NCBI RefSeq assembly: GCF_014836495.1 | Contig: NZ_JACSQT010000001.1 | Location: forward strand, 62,001 to 126,000 | DNA length: 64,000 nucleotides | Reading direction: 5' to 3' | DNA from: Cytobacillus stercorigallinarum | GTDB taxonomy: Bacteria > Bacillota > Bacilli > Bacillales > Cytobacillaceae | In this document: in pieces, positions 53,533 to 60,845 of the stretch | Layout: each line of letters begins with the position of its first letter | How positions within the stretch are numbered: position 1 is the stretch's first letter | Translations under genes and position numbers: made by a program | The notes under the pieces: model-generated | The model's database searches: none | What the model was told of the DNA's origin: nothing | Seen by the model: only the letters and a program-made list of their open reading frames with translations

Positions 53533-54087
53533 ATGAAAATAGCAGTTATATATGGTGGAACACGTAAAAGCGGGAATACTGAATGGTTGACGAAACAAGT
53601 GATAAATGGGGTGAAAGTTAAGGAATTTCATTTATCTAACTATCAAATAGATGCTATAAAGGATCATCGACATAGTGAAGGCGGTTTTCCTCTAGTGGAT
53701 GATGATTATCAACAATTAATTCAAGAAATAATGACATATGAAACGTTAATATTTGCTACACCTATTTACTGGTATAGTATGTCCGGTATGATGAAGAATT
53801 TTATCGATCGCTGGTCCCAAACACTCAGGGATCCCGAAATGAAACACTTTAAGAAGTGCATGGAAAATAAACAAGCTTATGTCATAGCTGTTGGTGGAGA
53901 TCAGCCAACGATCAAGGGATTACCAATGATTCAACAATTTCAGTACATCTTTGATTTTATGGGAATGAAGTTTTTAGGATATATATTGGGTGAAGGAAAT
54001 AAACCGAGAGATATTGAAAAAGATACGAAGGCAATCAGTGCAGCAAAAGAAATGAATAAAGTTATTTCACAAGGAAATGAGGCATAA
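53533..54087 (+). CDS. NAD(P)H-dependent FMN reductase (YwqN-like)
   Basis: A 184-residue flavodoxin-fold protein: FMN phosphate loop GGTRKSGNTEWL (about 8-19), and the conserved ATPIYWYSMSGMMKNFIDRW (about 75-94) that closes the flavin site. It likely reduces quinones, azo or nitro compounds with NAD(P)H. First gene of a three-gene operon (reductase, cupin, DinB protein) divergent from a LysR regulator. A GAGGAGTGA precedes the ATG. Confidence 0.88.
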   Translation: MKIAVIYGGTRKSGNTEWLTKQVINGVKVKEFHLSNYQIDAIKDHRHSEGGFPLVDDDYQQLIQEIMTYETLIFATPIYWYSMSGMMKNFIDRWSQTLRDPEMKHFKKCMENKQAYVIAVGGDQPTIKGLPMIQQFQYIFDFMGMKFLGYILGEGNKPRDIEKDTKAISAAKEMNKVISQGNEA

Positions 54088-54089
54088 AA

Positions 54090-54455
54090 ATGAACAATCA
54101 ACCCATTAACATTCAAGAAAAACTAACAAAATTTCATACGTTTTGGTCTCCAAAAGTTGTTGCAGAAATGAATAATTATCAATTGAAGGTCGCTAAATTC
54201 TCAGGTGAGTTCGTGTGGCACAAGCATGATGATACAGACGAAGTATTTTTGGTAGTTAAAGGTGAATTAACGATTCGCATGAGAGAAGAAGATGTGGTAT
54301 TAAAGAATGGTGATTTATTCGTTGTCCCTCAGGGAGTGGAACATTGTCCATATGCAAAAGAAGAGTGCCATGTCATATTAATTGAACCGAAAGGAGTGAT
54401 TAATACTGGAGAGGTGAAATCATCATTGACGGCTGAAAATGATGTTTGGATATAA
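54090..54455 (+). CDS. Cupin-domain protein
   Basis: A 121-residue single cupin. Motif 1 is WHKHDDTDEVFLVVKGEL (about 43-60; two His and one Glu as metal ligands) and motif 2 is GDLFVVPQGVEHCPYA (about 73-88; third His). It probably binds a divalent metal; the reaction is unknown. Two bases after the FMN reductase gene, so co-translated. A quinone- or phenol-linked role fits the neighbours but is inference. Confidence 0.86.
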   Translation: MNNQPINIQEKLTKFHTFWSPKVVAEMNNYQLKVAKFSGEFVWHKHDDTDEVFLVVKGELTIRMREEDVVLKNGDLFVVPQGVEHCPYAKEECHVILIEPKGVINTGEVKSSLTAENDVWI

Positions 54456-54476
54456 GATGCAAAAGGGGGTAAAGTG

Positions 54477-54932
54477 ATGGAATTAAGGGAGGTATTAAAC
54501 GAGCAATTAAATGCATCACATCATGAAAATGGGTGGTTTGTTAGTTTGCTGAATAGCATAACAAACTTGAGTGATGAAGAAGCAAATTGGAAACCGAACG
54601 AAGACGTTCATAGTATCCATGAAATCACGACACATCTTCTTTATTATAATGAAAGATACTTGCATCGCTTCAAAGAAGAACCAGTTGATGAAGCTAAAGA
54701 AAATACTTTTCAGTTGGCTGAAGGGGTAACTTTTTCTCACACGAGAGAGAGGATTCATCAATTATATAATGATTGGAAAAAAAAACTAGAAGCATCGGAT
54801 GATTTAGTGATGAATAATGCCAGTGAGCCATTGAGTCATCTTTATTTGCATACGGCGTATCATACGGGTCAAATCATCTTGTTGCGCAAATTACAAGGAA
54901 AGTGGGATGCATCCCAAGGAGTGGAAGGCTAA
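54477..54932 (+). CDS. DinB-fold protein
   Basis: A 151-residue DinB-superfamily protein with metal-binding histidines in HEITTHLLYYNERYL (about 47-61) and YLHTAYHTGQIILLRK (about 128-143). Many relatives transfer bacillithiol or mycothiol onto toxic compounds, which would fit an operon with an FMN reductase and a cupin, but this is inference. AAAGGGGG is seven bases before the ATG at 54477. Third gene of the operon. It is a different subfamily from the DinB protein at 9 kb. Confidence 0.82.
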   Translation: MELREVLNEQLNASHHENGWFVSLLNSITNLSDEEANWKPNEDVHSIHEITTHLLYYNERYLHRFKEEPVDEAKENTFQLAEGVTFSHTRERIHQLYNDWKKKLEASDDLVMNNASEPLSHLYLHTAYHTGQIILLRKLQGKWDASQGVEG

Positions 54933-54987
54933 GCTTGATTGGGCTACTGTCATCGACTTGTTCTTTTCAGATGAAGGTTGCAATCAG

Positions 54988-55016
54988 TTGCAGGTTAAAT
55001 ATGGGCATGGTATAAT
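54988..55016 (+). promoter_or_regulatory. SigA promoter of the riboswitch transcript
   Basis: TTGCAG (54988-54993), 17 bases, perfect TATAAT (55011-55016). The transcript would begin about 25 bases before the riboswitch. Confidence 0.75.
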
Positions 55017-55048
55017 TGGGAAAACTTAAATATACAACTACCTTTTGT

Positions 55049-55139
55049 CTAAAGGGGAGTAGCAGTTACAGTAAAGTCGTCAATACAGGGACTCTCCCTC
55101 GGCTTTATTGGCAACATTCGTTGTTTGCGAGACCTTTAC
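55049..55139 (+). promoter_or_regulatory. Manganese riboswitch (yybP-ykoY class)
   Basis: The conserved core of the class is present: TAAAGGGGAGTAGC at 55050-55063, the GTCGTCAATAC and CTCGGCTTTATTGGCAAC segments in the middle, and GCGAGACCTTTA at 55127-55138. The P1 helix is TAAAGG (55050-55055) with CCTTTA (55133-55138), bringing the GGGGAG loop next to the GCGAGAC loop where Mn2+ binds in known structures. A promoter lies directly upstream and an overlapping terminator directly downstream. Mn2+ binding should stabilise P1, break the terminator and turn expression on. Confidence 0.88.
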
Positions 55140-55163
55140 CAAATTTCTTTGGTAAGGGTTTTT
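55133..55163 (+). terminator. Riboswitch-controlled terminator
   Basis: CCTTTACCAAA (55133-55143) pairs with TTTGGTAAGGG (55148-55158), followed by five T. Its 5' arm contains the 3' strand of riboswitch P1, so the two structures exclude each other. Confidence 0.87.
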
Positions 55164-55215
55164 GTCGTGCTTTAAAAAAAGAAACACTAACTCATTTATT
55201 AAGGAGTGAAGACTA

Positions 55216-55329
55216 ATGGCTGTGAAAAAATTACTAAAGAGACTCATTCAAAAAGAAGGCGTGAAGTTTTTGAAGAAAAAAGCAGTGCCAATCATAAAAG
55301 AACAGTTAAAGAAAAGGAAGGGTAGATAA
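55216..55329 (+). CDS. 37-residue basic peptide downstream of the Mn riboswitch
   Basis: ATG at 55216, six to seven bases after a perfect AAGGAGTGA, opens MAVKKLLKRLIQKEGVKFLK and continues to a TAA at 55327-55329. Fifteen of 37 residues are Lys or Arg; Leu, Ile and Val alternate so that an amphipathic helix results, followed by a short helix after A-V-P. It has no cysteine or histidine, so it is not an obvious metal-binding peptide. The stop lies three bases before the lipoprotein start, and both follow the riboswitch, so they form one operon. It could bind membranes, RNA or the lipoprotein; no function is known to me. Confidence 0.75.
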   Translation: MAVKKLLKRLIQKEGVKFLKKKAVPIIKEQLKKRKGR

Positions 55330-55332
55330 GGG

Positions 55333-55779
55333 ATGAAGACAAAAGTTTATGTTGCTGCTCTTGGTATGTTGTTGTTCTTGTCTGCATGTTCGCCAATTGA
55401 AGATACAAAAAATACGTTGGCGTATGTTAATGATGTGGAAGATTATATGAATGAGATTACAGAGTTTGCCAACGATTTTCCAGAACAAGCAGAGCAAGCG
55501 ATAACGGATGAGAACGTGGCAGCATCACTGGAAAAAAATATCGAGGAGTTACAAAAAGCCATCGATACTATTGAACAAACAGAGGCACCAGAATTAATTG
55601 ATAGTCTTCATGCTGAGTTGGTGCAACAAAATGAAGCATTATCATCGCAACTCGTTAAACTTGAGGAAAGTTTAGAGAAAGGTGCATTAACGAAGGCGTT
55701 TGTTCAGGACCAAGAATTTATGCAAACAATAAATGACATCACATCCATTTACAATGAAATTGAAAATCTTGGAGAATAG
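55333..55779 (+). CDS. Lipoprotein, DUF6376-like
   Basis: A 148-residue secreted lipoprotein: signal peptide MKTKVYVAALGMLLFLSAC with lipobox LSAC and the modified cysteine C19. The mature part is strongly acidic and helical (NTLAYVNDVEDYMNEITEFA, repeated IE/EL patterns) and fits the DUF6376 family of Bacillus lipoproteins, function unknown. The acidic protein and the basic peptide encoded immediately upstream could form a pair; that is inference. Expression should depend on Mn2+ through the upstream riboswitch. AAGGAAGGG lies before the ATG, within the end of the peptide gene. Confidence 0.8.
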   Translation: MKTKVYVAALGMLLFLSACSPIEDTKNTLAYVNDVEDYMNEITEFANDFPEQAEQAITDENVAASLEKNIEELQKAIDTIEQTEAPELIDSLHAELVQQNEALSSQLVKLEESLEKGALTKAFVQDQEFMQTINDITSIYNEIENLGE

Positions 55780-55801
55780 GCTAGCGCTAATGATGAGTAA
55801 A

Positions 55802-55834
55802 AATAAAAGCAAGCTAACGGTGCTTGCTTTTATT
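55802..55834. terminator. Bidirectional terminator, lipoprotein gene and acuC
   Basis: AATAAAAGCAAGC and GCTTGCTTTTATT pair perfectly around seven bases between convergent genes. Confidence 0.92.
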
Positions 55835-56978
55835 CTCTTATGGGATAAAGTGCTTTTTCCACCGTTTGTGCGTTTTTTTCAGTGATTTCATTTTTTCTTG
55901 GAATGGGATTATAGATATCCGATGAATCCTCCCAAGTATGTGGTAGCTTAAATGGAGATTCCTTTTGCCACTTTTCCATCCAATCAGAGGGAAGCTCTCC
56001 TTTTCCGCTTGAATTTTCAGTCATTTCCAACCAGATAAGTGACCAAGCTCTCGGAACGACCCGCCAAATATCATATCCACCACCGCCAACGGCAATCCAT
56101 CTACCTTCACAATATTGATGAGCAAGTTGGTGAGCGAGCCTTGGTATTTCTTTATATATTCTCATTGTTGCTGAAAGATGTGTTAATGGATCATAGTAAT
56201 GCGCATCAGCACCATTTTGCGTAAAAATAATATCTGGTTTAAAAAACGCTGCTACTTCTTTAAAGGACGTTTCGTAAGCATGTAGCCAAGAATCATCCTC
56301 TGTAAAAGCGTCTAAAGGTATATTAAACGAATAGCCATATCCATGACTATGACCTCTTTCATTAATATTCCCTGTTCCGGGAAATAAGTATCTACCAGTT
56401 TCATGGATAGATAATGTACATACATTTGGATCATCATAAAACGCCCATTGTACACCATCGCCATGATGAGCATCCGTATCAATATAAAGGACACGGGCAT
56501 TGTACTTTTCTCGTAAATATTTAATTGCCACTGAGCTGTCGTTATAAATACAAAACCCAGATGCCTTCCCTCTAAAGCCATGATGAAGCCCCCCGCCTAA
56601 ATGAAGGGCGTGCTCTGCCTTCCCTTGCATGACATAATCAGCGGCAGTCAATGCGCCTCCAACAAGTAAGCTACTGGCCTCATGCATTTGAGGGAAAATA
56701 GGTGTATCCTCGGTTCCAAGCCCGTAACCTTCTGCCTGCTCTTGGGGAAGCTCACCATTGCCTGCTAACTTTACAGCACGAACATAACCTGGATCATGAA
56801 TGAGTAATAATTCTTCTTCTGTTGCTATTCTAGGTGCAATCATTTGTGCGTCTTTTATCGCATGGATAGATTGTAGTAAATCTAAAGTTAATTTTAGGCG
56901 TTGCTGATTAAAGGGGTGCTCAGCATTAAAGCGATAGTTAAGTAATGCATCAGAATATAAAAAAACAGAACGGTCCAT
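55830..56978 (-). CDS. acuC: Acetoin utilisation protein AcuC (class I/II-type deacetylase)
   Basis: A 382-residue HDAC-like zinc deacetylase. Active-site histidines H132/H133 (LGGGLHHGFRG), the zinc ligands D169 and H171 (IDTDAHHGDG) and a later aspartate in NGADAHYYDP are present. In B. subtilis AcuC removes the acetyl group that AcuA places on acetyl-CoA synthetase, reactivating it. AAGGAAGTGA before the ATG at 56978 selects it; the GTG at 56987 overlaps the acuB stop. Last gene of acuABC. Confidence 0.93.
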   Translation of the reverse strand: MDRSVFLYSDALLNYRFNAEHPFNQQRLKLTLDLLQSIHAIKDAQMIAPRIATEEELLLIHDPGYVRAVKLAGNGELPQEQAEGYGLGTEDTPIFPQMHEASSLLVGGALTAADYVMQGKAEHALHLGGGLHHGFRGKASGFCIYNDSSVAIKYLREKYNARVLYIDTDAHHGDGVQWAFYDDPNVCTLSIHETGRYLFPGTGNINERGHSHGYGYSFNIPLDAFTEDDSWLHAYETSFKEVAAFFKPDIIFTQNGADAHYYDPLTHLSATMRIYKEIPRLAHQLAHQYCEGRWIAVGGGGYDIWRVVPRAWSLIWLEMTENSSGKGELPSDWMEKWQKESPFKLPHTWEDSSDIYNPIPRKNEITEKNAQTVEKALYPIRE

Positions 56979-56983
56979 GATGT

Positions 56984-57625
56984 TCACTTCCTTGGATCTA
57001 TAGGCCAGAGTACAGAATGTCCTTCCTCACGTAATTTGTCTACAAGAGCAAGCGGATTCATTGTTTGGACTCTAAGGACTATAATTTTGTAATTACTATC
57101 CTCTTTATCTGGATAGACGAGGACACTAAGTATATTGGCTTTTAAATTGCGAAATACCGAGGTTACTTCAAAAAGCTTGCCTGTACGATTAGGCACTCTT
57201 ACTTCAATTTGTGATCCTGGCTGATGGGCTCCTGTTAATTCAACATAAGTATGAAGGAGGTCTGTCTGAGTTACAATGCCAACTAACTTATTATCATTGA
57301 GAATGGGCATACAACCGATGCGGTGCTCGTACAGGGTTGCTGCAATATCTTCTACAAAGTCTAATGGGTGTCCAGAAATAATATTCGTTTTCATAATTCG
57401 TTTAATTGGTTGCGAGAGGCCTTCTTTTAATTGAACTGTATCTAGTATAGAAGGCGTCGCATCCCGTATATCTCGATCTGTTACTAAGCCAATAAGGTGA
57501 TTGGTTTCGTCGATAATAGGCAAATGGCGGATTTTTTGATCACGCATAAGTTGGAGTGCATCTGCAATGAGGTGATTTTCAGTAAGTGTAAAGATTTCCT
57601 TCTTCATCATTTCTTCAACAATCAT
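56984..57625 (-). CDS. acuB: AcuB, two CBS domains and an ACT-like domain
   Basis: A 213-residue regulatory protein: CBS1 (about 1-60, with QKIRHLPIIDETNHLIGLVTDRD), CBS2 (about 75-130, RIGCMPILNDNKLVGIVTQTD) and a C-terminal ACT-like domain (VRVPNRTGKLFEVTSVF). CBS pairs bind adenine nucleotides, so AcuB may link AcuA/AcuC to energy state; its exact role is not established. Middle gene of acuABC. The ATG at 57625 follows AAGGGGGA. Confidence 0.92.
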   Translation of the reverse strand: MIVEEMMKKEIFTLTENHLIADALQLMRDQKIRHLPIIDETNHLIGLVTDRDIRDATPSILDTVQLKEGLSQPIKRIMKTNIISGHPLDFVEDIAATLYEHRIGCMPILNDNKLVGIVTQTDLLHTYVELTGAHQPGSQIEVRVPNRTGKLFEVTSVFRNLKANILSVLVYPDKEDSNYKIIVLRVQTMNPLALVDKLREEGHSVLWPIDPRK

Positions 57626-57650
57626 TTAAAATCCCCCTTTTTAAGAAAAA

Positions 57651-58283
57651 CTAATACATAAAGCGATTCATAAATCGAAGTTTATCAAACTGTTGAATGG
57701 AATCTGTGCATACTCGTTTACCAATACGCGCCATTAGACAATTAGCTGGATGAGAGCTGATTTCTGGATCATCAGTAGCAAACCATACCAGTCCACCGGC
57801 ATTCATCATCTTTTCCATGATTTTGCGATACTCCCATACATTTAAACCAGTTCCTTTTAAGTCCCAATGCCAATAGTATTCGGTAGTAATGACAATATAA
57901 TCTTCCATCGCATCATCCATCATAGAGACGCGTAAGATACTTTTTCCAGTTCCCGTTCCACGAAAGGCAGGAATCACCTCTATGGCCCCTAGTTCGATGA
58001 GATTATTCATTTTCCCTTCTGACCATCTTTCTAACGGGTCTGGATACAAATAAGTCGCATAGCCTACGATCGTATCTCTAAATCTAGCAATAATGATTCT
58101 TCCTTCAGGTAATTCAGCAATCTCAATTAAAGCCTTCCTTTGTTGCTCTGGAGGTCTGAAAGCAACAAGATCATGATGAAAGTCATAAGTTTTTAGAAGG
58201 TCGACAGAAACCGGACCTTCAATGATTAATTCTCCGTTTGCTGTATTCAGTTTCATCGCATTATACGTTTTCAGATGCTGCAA
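57651..58283 (-). CDS. acuA: Protein acetyltransferase AcuA
   Basis: A 210-residue GNAT acetyltransferase that inactivates acetyl-CoA synthetase by acetylating its catalytic lysine. The CoA motif FRGTGTGKSILRVSMMDDAM and the family blocks YLYPDPLERWSEG, EYYWHWDLKG and MMNAGGLVWFATDDPEISSH are present. I place the start at the TTG at 58283, five bases after GGCGGTGA: this aligns with the known N-terminus of the family (xHxKTY) and gives 210 residues. The GTG at 58292 lies within the ribosome binding site. First gene of acuABC, divergent from acsA. Confidence 0.93.
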   Translation of the reverse strand: MQHLKTYNAMKLNTANGELIIEGPVSVDLLKTYDFHHDLVAFRPPEQQRKALIEIAELPEGRIIIARFRDTIVGYATYLYPDPLERWSEGKMNNLIELGAIEVIPAFRGTGTGKSILRVSMMDDAMEDYIVITTEYYWHWDLKGTGLNVWEYRKIMEKMMNAGGLVWFATDDPEISSHPANCLMARIGKRVCTDSIQQFDKLRFMNRFMY

Positions 58284-58319
58284 TTCATTCACCGCCTAAA
58301 ACAAGTAATCTTACTATCT

Positions 58320-58349
58320 ATTATACATAAACTGCTGAAGCGCTTTCAT
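58320..58349 (-). promoter_or_regulatory. acuABC promoter with overlapping CcpA (cre) candidate
   Basis: On the minus strand TGTATAAT (58320-58327) is an extended -10 and TGAAAG (58343-58348) lies at -35 with a 17-base spacer. TGAAAGCGCTTCAG (58335-58348, minus strand) resembles a cre site: the left half is perfect and the right half is imperfect. CcpA bound here would block the promoter. Confidence 0.5.
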
Positions 58350-58404
58350 ATAAAAAACATCAATTTAATGACAATTTGAAATTATATGTAGATTTTTTTA
58401 AGTA

Positions 58405-58683
58405 GTGGTGAGAGCAAAAATCATAATATTTTCGTCTGCCTTTTATGAAGTAAGAACGACTGTTGAAAATGAGGAAGTAATTGAACTTTTGACTCTCCTG
58501 CAAAAGTGGCTGCACAAACAAATAAGTGTATCTCTTTAAAAGGTATAACTTTTGAGCAAATGATGAGATAGAATATACATATATTTTCCATTTAGTATTT
58601 GATGATGAAATGAAAGAAAAGGAGATTAGCCGTGATTGGGAAAATCGTTTCAATAACATGGACGGTATCACCTTTTTATGATT
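58405..58683 (+). pseudogene. Possible decayed small gene between acuA and acsA
   Basis: Two plus-strand open segments sit in tandem. A GTG at 58405 opens 44 codons (MVRAKIIIFSSAFYEVRTTV, then VIELLTLLQKWLHKQ) to a TAA at 58537-58539. A second segment (about 58560-58683) reads IEYTYIFHLVFDDEM and ISRDWENRFNNMDGITF without a start. Residue composition is protein-like in both; one indel would join them. No ribosome binding site or family match is evident, so this is only a suggestion. The remaining gap up to the acsA promoter shows nothing. Confidence 0.25.
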
Positions 58684-58748
58684 ATACCTTTTTAAGTTAC
58701 AGTTTAATAATTCATTATGGATAATTACCTGACCTATAATTTAAAAAA

Positions 58749-58777
58749 TTGTGAAAATAAAGTATTTATATTATAAT
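58749..58777 (+). promoter_or_regulatory. SigA promoter of acsA
   Basis: TTGTGA (58749-58754), 17 bases, TATAAT (58772-58777), 34 bases before the acsA start. Confidence 0.65.
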
Positions 58778-58810
58778 AGTTTAAACAAGTTTAAAGGGGG
58801 ATAAATAAAC

Positions 58811-60529
58811 ATGAAATTGGAAGCGCTGCCAGTAATACAAGGGAACCATAATTTGAAGAATTATGAGGAAGCGTATAATAGTTTTGATTGGACAGAAGCG
58901 AAAAAGCAATTTTCTTGGTACGAAACAGGGAAAATGAATCTGGCGTACGAAGCAATTGACCGCCATGCTGAAAGTGATAAGAAAAACAAGGTAGCGCTCT
59001 ATTATCGTGAAGGTGAGAGTAAAGAAAAGTATACCTTTAAAGAAATGAAGGATTTCTCAAACCAAGCGGCTAATGTACTAAAAGCATATGGAGACGTGGA
59101 AAAAGGAGATCGCGTATTTGTTTTTATGGGGCGTTCACCAGAACTTTACTTTTCAGTTCTTGGTGCAATCAAACTAGGTGCCATTGTAGGGCCACTGTTT
59201 GAAGCCTTTATGGAGGGAGCGGTAACAGACCGTTTGGAGGATAGTGAAGCAAAAGTCCTTATTACGACTCCTGAACTTTTAGATCGTGTACCTGCTGATA
59301 AACTACCAAACTTAAAACATATCTTTGTTGTTGGTGACAATGTAGAAGAAAATGGGAAATTATTAGATTTCCGTAAATATATGCAAAATGCAAGTAAAGA
59401 GTTAGAGATTGAATGGGTAGAGCCAACTGATGGTCTTATTTTACATTATACTTCTGGTTCAACGGGTAAACCAAAAGGTGTTTTACATGTTCACAATGCA
59501 ATGATCCAGCATTATCAAACGGCGAAATGGGTACTGGACTTAAAAGAAGAAGATGTTTATTGGTGTACTGCTGATCCAGGTTGGGTAACAGGAACTTCTT
59601 ATGGTATTTTCGGACCTTGGTTAACAGGGACATCTAATCTCATTGTCGGAGGCCGATTTAGCCCTGAAACATGGTATCAAGCGATCGAAGATTATGGGGT
59701 AACTGTTTGGTATAGTGCGCCAACAGCATTCCGTATGCTAATGGGTGCTGGGGATGAGGTGGTGAAAAGGTTTAACTTAAGCTCATTACGCCATGTGTTA
59801 AGTGTAGGTGAACCACTGAATCCTGAAGTCGTGAGATGGGGCATGAAAGTATTTAATAAACGTATTCATGATACGTGGTGGATGACAGAAACAGGTGCGC
59901 AATTAATCTGTAATTATCCAAGTCTAGCGATTAAACCTGGCTCCATGGGTAAACCAATTCCAGGGGTGAAAGCAGCTATTGTTGATGACCAAGGGAATGA
60001 ATTACCACCAAATCGTATGGGTAATTTGGCTATCAAAAAAGGCTGGCCATCTATGATGCATACAATTTGGAATAATAAAGAAAAATATGATTCATACTTC
60101 ATGCCAGGCGATTGGTATGTTTCAGGCGATTCCGCTTATATGGATGAAGATGGTTATTTTTGGTTCCAAGGGAGAGTCGATGATGTAATTATGACGTCAG
60201 GCGAACGAGTAGGACCATTTGAGGTAGAAAGTAAGCTCATCGAACATCCAGCTGTTGCGGAAGCTGGTGTCATAGGAAAACCGGATCCGGTTCGTGGCGA
60301 GATTATTAAAGCCTTTATTGCGCTAATCGATGGCTATGAAGCAACAGATGAATTGAAAGAAGATATTCGTCAATTCGTTAAAAAGGGGTTAGCGGCACAC
60401 GCTGCACCTCGTGAAATTGAATTCCGTGACAAACTGCCAAAAACACGCAGTGGTAAAATCATGCGTCGTGTATTAAAGGCTTGGGAATTAGATTTACCTA
60501 CGGGCGACTTATCTACAATGGAAGATTAA
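58811..60529 (+). CDS. acsA: Acetyl-CoA synthetase AcsA
   Basis: A 572-residue AMP-forming ligase that converts acetate, ATP and CoA to acetyl-CoA. The ATP loop YTSGSTGKPKG (about 214-224), the adenylation motif WWMTETGAQ and GDSAYMDEDGYFWFQGR are intact. The C-terminal PKTRSGKIMRR has its lysine at residue 549, exactly as in B. subtilis AcsA, where AcuA acetylates it to switch the enzyme off. AAAGGGGG precedes the ATG. Divergent from acuABC, as in bacilli generally. Confidence 0.95.
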   Translation: MKLEALPVIQGNHNLKNYEEAYNSFDWTEAKKQFSWYETGKMNLAYEAIDRHAESDKKNKVALYYREGESKEKYTFKEMKDFSNQAANVLKAYGDVEKGDRVFVFMGRSPELYFSVLGAIKLGAIVGPLFEAFMEGAVTDRLEDSEAKVLITTPELLDRVPADKLPNLKHIFVVGDNVEENGKLLDFRKYMQNASKELEIEWVEPTDGLILHYTSGSTGKPKGVLHVHNAMIQHYQTAKWVLDLKEEDVYWCTADPGWVTGTSYGIFGPWLTGTSNLIVGGRFSPETWYQAIEDYGVTVWYSAPTAFRMLMGAGDEVVKRFNLSSLRHVLSVGEPLNPEVVRWGMKVFNKRIHDTWWMTETGAQLICNYPSLAIKPGSMGKPIPGVKAAIVDDQGNELPPNRMGNLAIKKGWPSMMHTIWNNKEKYDSYFMPGDWYVSGDSAYMDEDGYFWFQGRVDDVIMTSGERVGPFEVESKLIEHPAVAEAGVIGKPDPVRGEIIKAFIALIDGYEATDELKEDIRQFVKKGLAAHAAPREIEFRDKLPKTRSGKIMRRVLKAWELDLPTGDLSTMED

Positions 60530-60550
60530 TTGATCAATGAGGTTAGTGTT

Positions 60551-60597
60551 GCGAGTCAATGTTTGAGGTATTCCTCTCTAATTGACTCGCTTTTTGT
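60551..60597 (+). terminator. Terminator after acsA
   Basis: GCGAGTCAAT and ATTGACTCGC pair perfectly, with an inner GAGG/CCTC helix, followed by five T. Confidence 0.92.
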
Positions 60598-60637
60598 ATT
60601 TGAGTTAACGCTTTTGAAGTAAAGGGGAGGAGTAGCT

Positions 60638-60760
60638 ATGAATACATGTTTTATATTTAACAAACACACTGGAAATATTGCAATGTCTGAAGTCATGATA
60701 GATGAAGGTGAATCTATTTATTTGGGGCATATTGATAGAAATGGAAAGCAAACTATTTAG
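60638..60760 (+). CDS. Small hypothetical protein, 40 residues
   Basis: ATG at 60638, seven bases after AAAGGGGAGGAG, opens MNTCFIFNKHTGNIAMSEVM and runs to a TAG at 60758-60760. The product is soluble, slightly acidic, with repeated G-N and D-E turns that suggest a short beta hairpin; one cysteine at position 4. No family recognised. It lies between two terminators (acsA upstream; the bidirectional hairpin downstream), so it is a separate transcription unit, with no clear promoter seen. Confidence 0.6.
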   Translation: MNTCFIFNKHTGNIAMSEVMIDEGESIYLGHIDRNGKQTI

Positions 60761-60781
60761 ATATTATGATTATAGAATCAA

Positions 60782-60812
60782 AAAAAGAGGTGCGAATGGC
60801 ACCTCTTTTTAC
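60782..60812. terminator. Bidirectional terminator before the PBP gene end
   Basis: AAAAGAGGTGC and GCACCTCTTTT around a short loop, with A and T tracts on both sides; it serves the small plus-strand gene and the convergent PBP gene. Confidence 0.87.
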
Positions 60813-60845
60813 TTCTAAATCAGGAATAATCGTATTTCTCTTTGT

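Noticed and set aside
55016..55216. 66-codon plus-strand frame
   Set aside because: It overlaps the promoter, the whole Mn riboswitch and its terminator; the sequence is explained by RNA structure and there is no ribosome binding site.
58360..58671. 103-codon minus-strand frame between acuA and acsA
   Set aside because: Composition is that of antisense to AT-rich sequence (Phe, Tyr, Ser, Lys), with no start signal; the plus strand looks more protein-like.
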